Shown one piece after another: positions 61,101 to 64,000 of a DNA stretch of 64,000 nt (its first letter is position 1; every line of letters starts with the position of its first letter). Under the pieces are notes generated by a model, which searched no databases, was not told where the DNA came from, and saw only the letters and a list, made by a program, of their open reading frames with translations. This DNA comes from Aulostomus chinensis (lineage: Eukaryota > Chordata > Actinopteri > Syngnathiformes > Aulostomidae). The stretch lies in contig JBBMOA010000014.1 of assembly GCA_037954235.1 (NCBI GenBank), positions 26,292,273 to 26,356,272 on the forward strand, given 5' to 3'. The position numbers and the translations under genes are program-made.

Positions 61101-64000
61101 AGCCACCTTCAGAAAGAGCCACACCCAAATGGTTATCGGGAAGCTGGTACTAGGATTTGGCAGTCCAGAGTCCATTGCAGTTAGGGGAAGCATTTACCAG
61201 CAGCCAGGGATGGAGCCTTGTCTAGACCTATCACATTACTGAAATTGAATTCTCCACAAGGGACGACAGCTGTAAGCAGTAGAAGCTATGCTAGTCACTG
61301 AGCACAGCATACCATTAGTGGTGGTGGCATGTGTACACAACTGAAATGGTAAAAAATACGGCTTCAACTCAAGAACCCTAAATGAGCTGCAAAAACAAAC
61401 AGCCTCCAACTGAGTACAAACACAAGTGATAAGTCATACACCAGCCTTTGTTGTCCTACACCACACGGCTAGATTCAGAGACAACTGAAGCCTTTGACAC
61501 TGTTATTGTAATGGCTATTTGTTTGTCCTGTCTTAACATGTGGTTGTAATTTCATGATCATTCAGTCCACTTAAACTACTTTTGTGTGCTTCAAAACACT
61601 GTCCGTTAATACTGTAACATGATACTTTTACAGTCAAATATTGTTCACCGTGATTCAGAGTCCCTGCAGGAAAAGGGAGTTTCCTTTATTGACAGAGCTA
61701 ATTAAGTGCCTGATGATTCAGAGAAAACCCAAAACATCCTTTAATTAGCCAAAAAACAGGCTAATGTACTGCTGGAACACTCTCTCCCTCCCAGGAAATA
61801 ATAATCAACATGAAAAACAATGTATTCCATGATATAAAAAATACCGTGCAGTGCCTCAATAACAATAATGTTGTTCTTTATGTCTACATGTATCCAGTAG
61901 AAACACTACGTTAGGGAGGGACTGTGGGAGGATTGTGTTTTCAGTAAAGCCATGGTAATGCTATTATTACAGAGGTGTGTGGAAAAATCAAATGCTGGAT
62001 CATCACATATTTATCATTATGGCTTTAATAAATGTACTCTGTTGGGCCATATGTATAAAATGCACTTAGTTGTAATGTCAATTAGATTCCGTCTGCATGT
62101 AGTTGTCCTCCAAAAACTGTCAAGTGTGTAAAGCAATCAAGTTAAGACACTATGTTTCATTTAGCATGTAGCCTGAACTGAACAACGTTGAATTGTAATG
62201 GTGGCAGGAACAGGCCCGACAAATCGACAACAGGCTCACACCAGTAGAGGGGGAGAAACCTGAATCCTTTCCTAAAACAAAAAGCCCATTCCATTACAGA
62301 ACCATATCTCCCAAAAACGGTGACATCCTGGGAGTTCCTGACACCGCTATAAAGGAAGATGATTGATTAAGATTTGATTGTCACCATTGTGTCTGACAAA
62401 CACTTGGTAAAATCTGATAACAAGGAAACAACGGTTACAAAAGACGAACAATAGCACTCCGAAGTTAGTCTTCTCTATGGGATGATTCCGGTTTATCTCT
62501 TTTGAAAGAATAAGCCAATGTATGGGTTCAGGTACTTTATCTGGCTCGGATCTGAACTCGCAATCCCCAACAAAGGAAATTGAGTGGTGTCTACATCAAC
62601 TGGTAGCACAGACTGTAACCTCACAAACTGAATTGTACTTAGTGTCACTATACCTTATTCAGTTCAGGTTCCTATTGCAGCTATTTCCCATGACAGGCGT
62701 TGCTGAGCAGGGAGTCCTCATTTGTACCCAATCACAGCATTTGATGTCACTCTCGAGTGATACTGGTCAGCTAGCATGAACCAATTAGGGGATAGTTGAA
62801 GAACTGTGATATAAACAATAAAAAAACTACACCCAGCTCGCAGGATCTCACATGTGATGTATAACCACTTTAGACATTCCAGCCAGCCATAACCTCAACA
62901 TGATTCACCAATGTAAGAAGAGGTGAGCAGAGAGGCCCGGCTGGTAAGGCGAATTGCCAGCATGCTAGCTGTGGTTAGCACTTCTGTCAAAAACAGCCCC
63001 TCATTGGCAAACAATGCAGAAATTCCCCAATGGCTCAGATATCTCCTGCAGAGGTTAAACATGAATTAAATTCATAATTAACAAAGGGATGCAGTATTAA
63101 AAACTAAAAAAAAAACTCAAATTATGTACTTTCCAATACATGGGACCTTTAAACAACAACAAAAAATTCTAAATTGGGCAAACTGCTGCAAATGTCTGTC
63201 TTTTAAGTTGAAAACAAAGGCTGCAGGAATTTTTTTTCAAAAAAGGCGCACTGCCTGGAACCACTCATACTTTGCTATCTGATGTGTGTGTGTTTGTGCG
63301 TGTGTCTTGTCTGTCTGGATCTTGGTTCTTTCTGGATCACTGAGGGTGTACGGAGGAGAGGGAGCTGGGGCTAAGGAGCTCAGTGGTGAGGAAGGGGAAA
63401 GAACAAAACCTGGTGACCGCTCTTATCAGCACCACCCACATATTTGAGCTTGATGGGGATGCTACCTGGTGCCTGATTGTAATCAGTCTGCACTCCCCTC
63501 AACACATCACAACTGCCAAAACACAAAACAAAATAAGAACAGACTAAAAAGACCTCAAGCGAGGCGGAACCTCTGGATAGCCATCTTTTGAGTGATAGGG
63601 CAGAATGGCAGGACACGCAGGAGAGGGTCATGAGAATGAACCGAGATTAAAGTGAGCGGAATACAACTTGTACACTTGTACTTAGAACAGCCAAGCAGGC
63701 TAGGGGGCTACACATCAAAAAAGAAGAAATGTACCCTAATTGTTTGCTCAGAGTCTTTTCCTTTATATTTATTTAAAATCCGTATTGGCTATAAGCTAGG
63801 GACCGTGTTAGCCCGTGTATCTAGATGTTCAACTTTGTCAATGTGTTGTATAAAGCTGACATACAAGAAGAAAGTAGCAGTGATGACAGTCAAAATAATC
63901 GCTTACAAGTTGAAGTGGGCAGGTACAAAGTTAAACTAATAACTCAACTCTGAGCGACCAAAATAGAGGTACTAAAAAAACAAATGATTGAGTGACTACC
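58111..64000 (-). other. tgfbr3: tgfbr3 intron, upstream part, running off the window
   Basis: No exon encoding the betaglycan N-terminus (conserved Cys-Glu-Leu start and SGCASRGTT-like block) was found on the minus strand here. Apart from the hAT remnant at 59040-59690, nothing is recognised. Confidence 0.6.
59040..59690 (+). pseudogene. hAT-type (ZBED-like) transposase N-terminal remnant
   Basis: Three frames join into one family order. 59066-59270 gives LTEKYAFILPSSSTEPMCLI and CTETEASLTAKNMKPH, a BED-type zinc finger with its second half decayed. 59310-59420 gives LKEVWALGRYKRPFSDAEEV. 59440-59640 gives SIATRRTELL and CISLDVDKSMDSNKNAQLC, around the first catalytic-domain Asp. This order matches hAT transposases of the SCAND3/ZBED group. 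At least two frameshifts and stops are present, and the rest of the catalytic domain is missing. Confidence 0.65.

Noticed and set aside
62522..62779. ORF examined as the missing betaglycan N-terminal exon region
   Set aside because: It is on the wrong strand and has no similarity to the CEL...SGCASRG block; the N-terminal exons are most likely beyond the window.

Overview
This is nuclear DNA from a vertebrate, almost certainly a ray-finned (teleost) fish. Introns are large and have GT/AG borders, microsatellites are frequent, and the dispersed repeats are of fish type: SINE-like repeats ending in (GATG)n, L2-type and L1-type LINE pieces, a Penelope-style fold-back, a hAT transposase remnant, and the 'TTAGGGCCTGAGC' repeat family. 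There is no bacterial-style operon, CRISPR array or phage module, and I found no undescribed enzymatic system.

The one clear gene is tgfbr3 (betaglycan, TGF-beta receptor type III), on the minus strand. Fourteen coding exons run from 58110 down to a TAG stop at 21406-21408. Their reading phases agree at every junction and together they encode 763 residues: most of the N-terminal orphan domain, the whole ZP module with its glycosaminoglycan-attachment exon, a 51-base juxtamembrane exon, the transmembrane helix and the conserved cytoplasmic tail ending in a PDZ ligand. The signal peptide and roughly the first 80 residues are not in the window and should lie beyond base 64000. The 3' UTR probably extends left from 21405, to a candidate poly(A) signal at 17132 or 16261.

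Left of tgfbr3 (1-16 kb) is a repeat-rich flank. It contains a three-exon, phase-consistent fragment resembling the microtubule-associated protein gene map9 (5852-7234, minus); fragments of the TTAGGGCCTGAGC family; an L2-like 5' end whose repeated leader is split by a 1.42-kb nested insertion flanked by ATTC; a duplicated SINE pair; and an antisense L2-like reverse-transcriptase region (13.6-15.6 kb).

The tgfbr3 introns carry further insertions: a 5'-truncated L1-like element with a 16-bp target duplication (45.9-47.1 kb), a fold-back with nearly identical 200-bp arms (50.06-50.61 kb), several SINE copies, a LINE 3' end (33.4-34.0 kb), and a hAT transposase remnant (59.0-59.7 kb). All assignments come from reading the sequence and from remembered family features; no database search was run.
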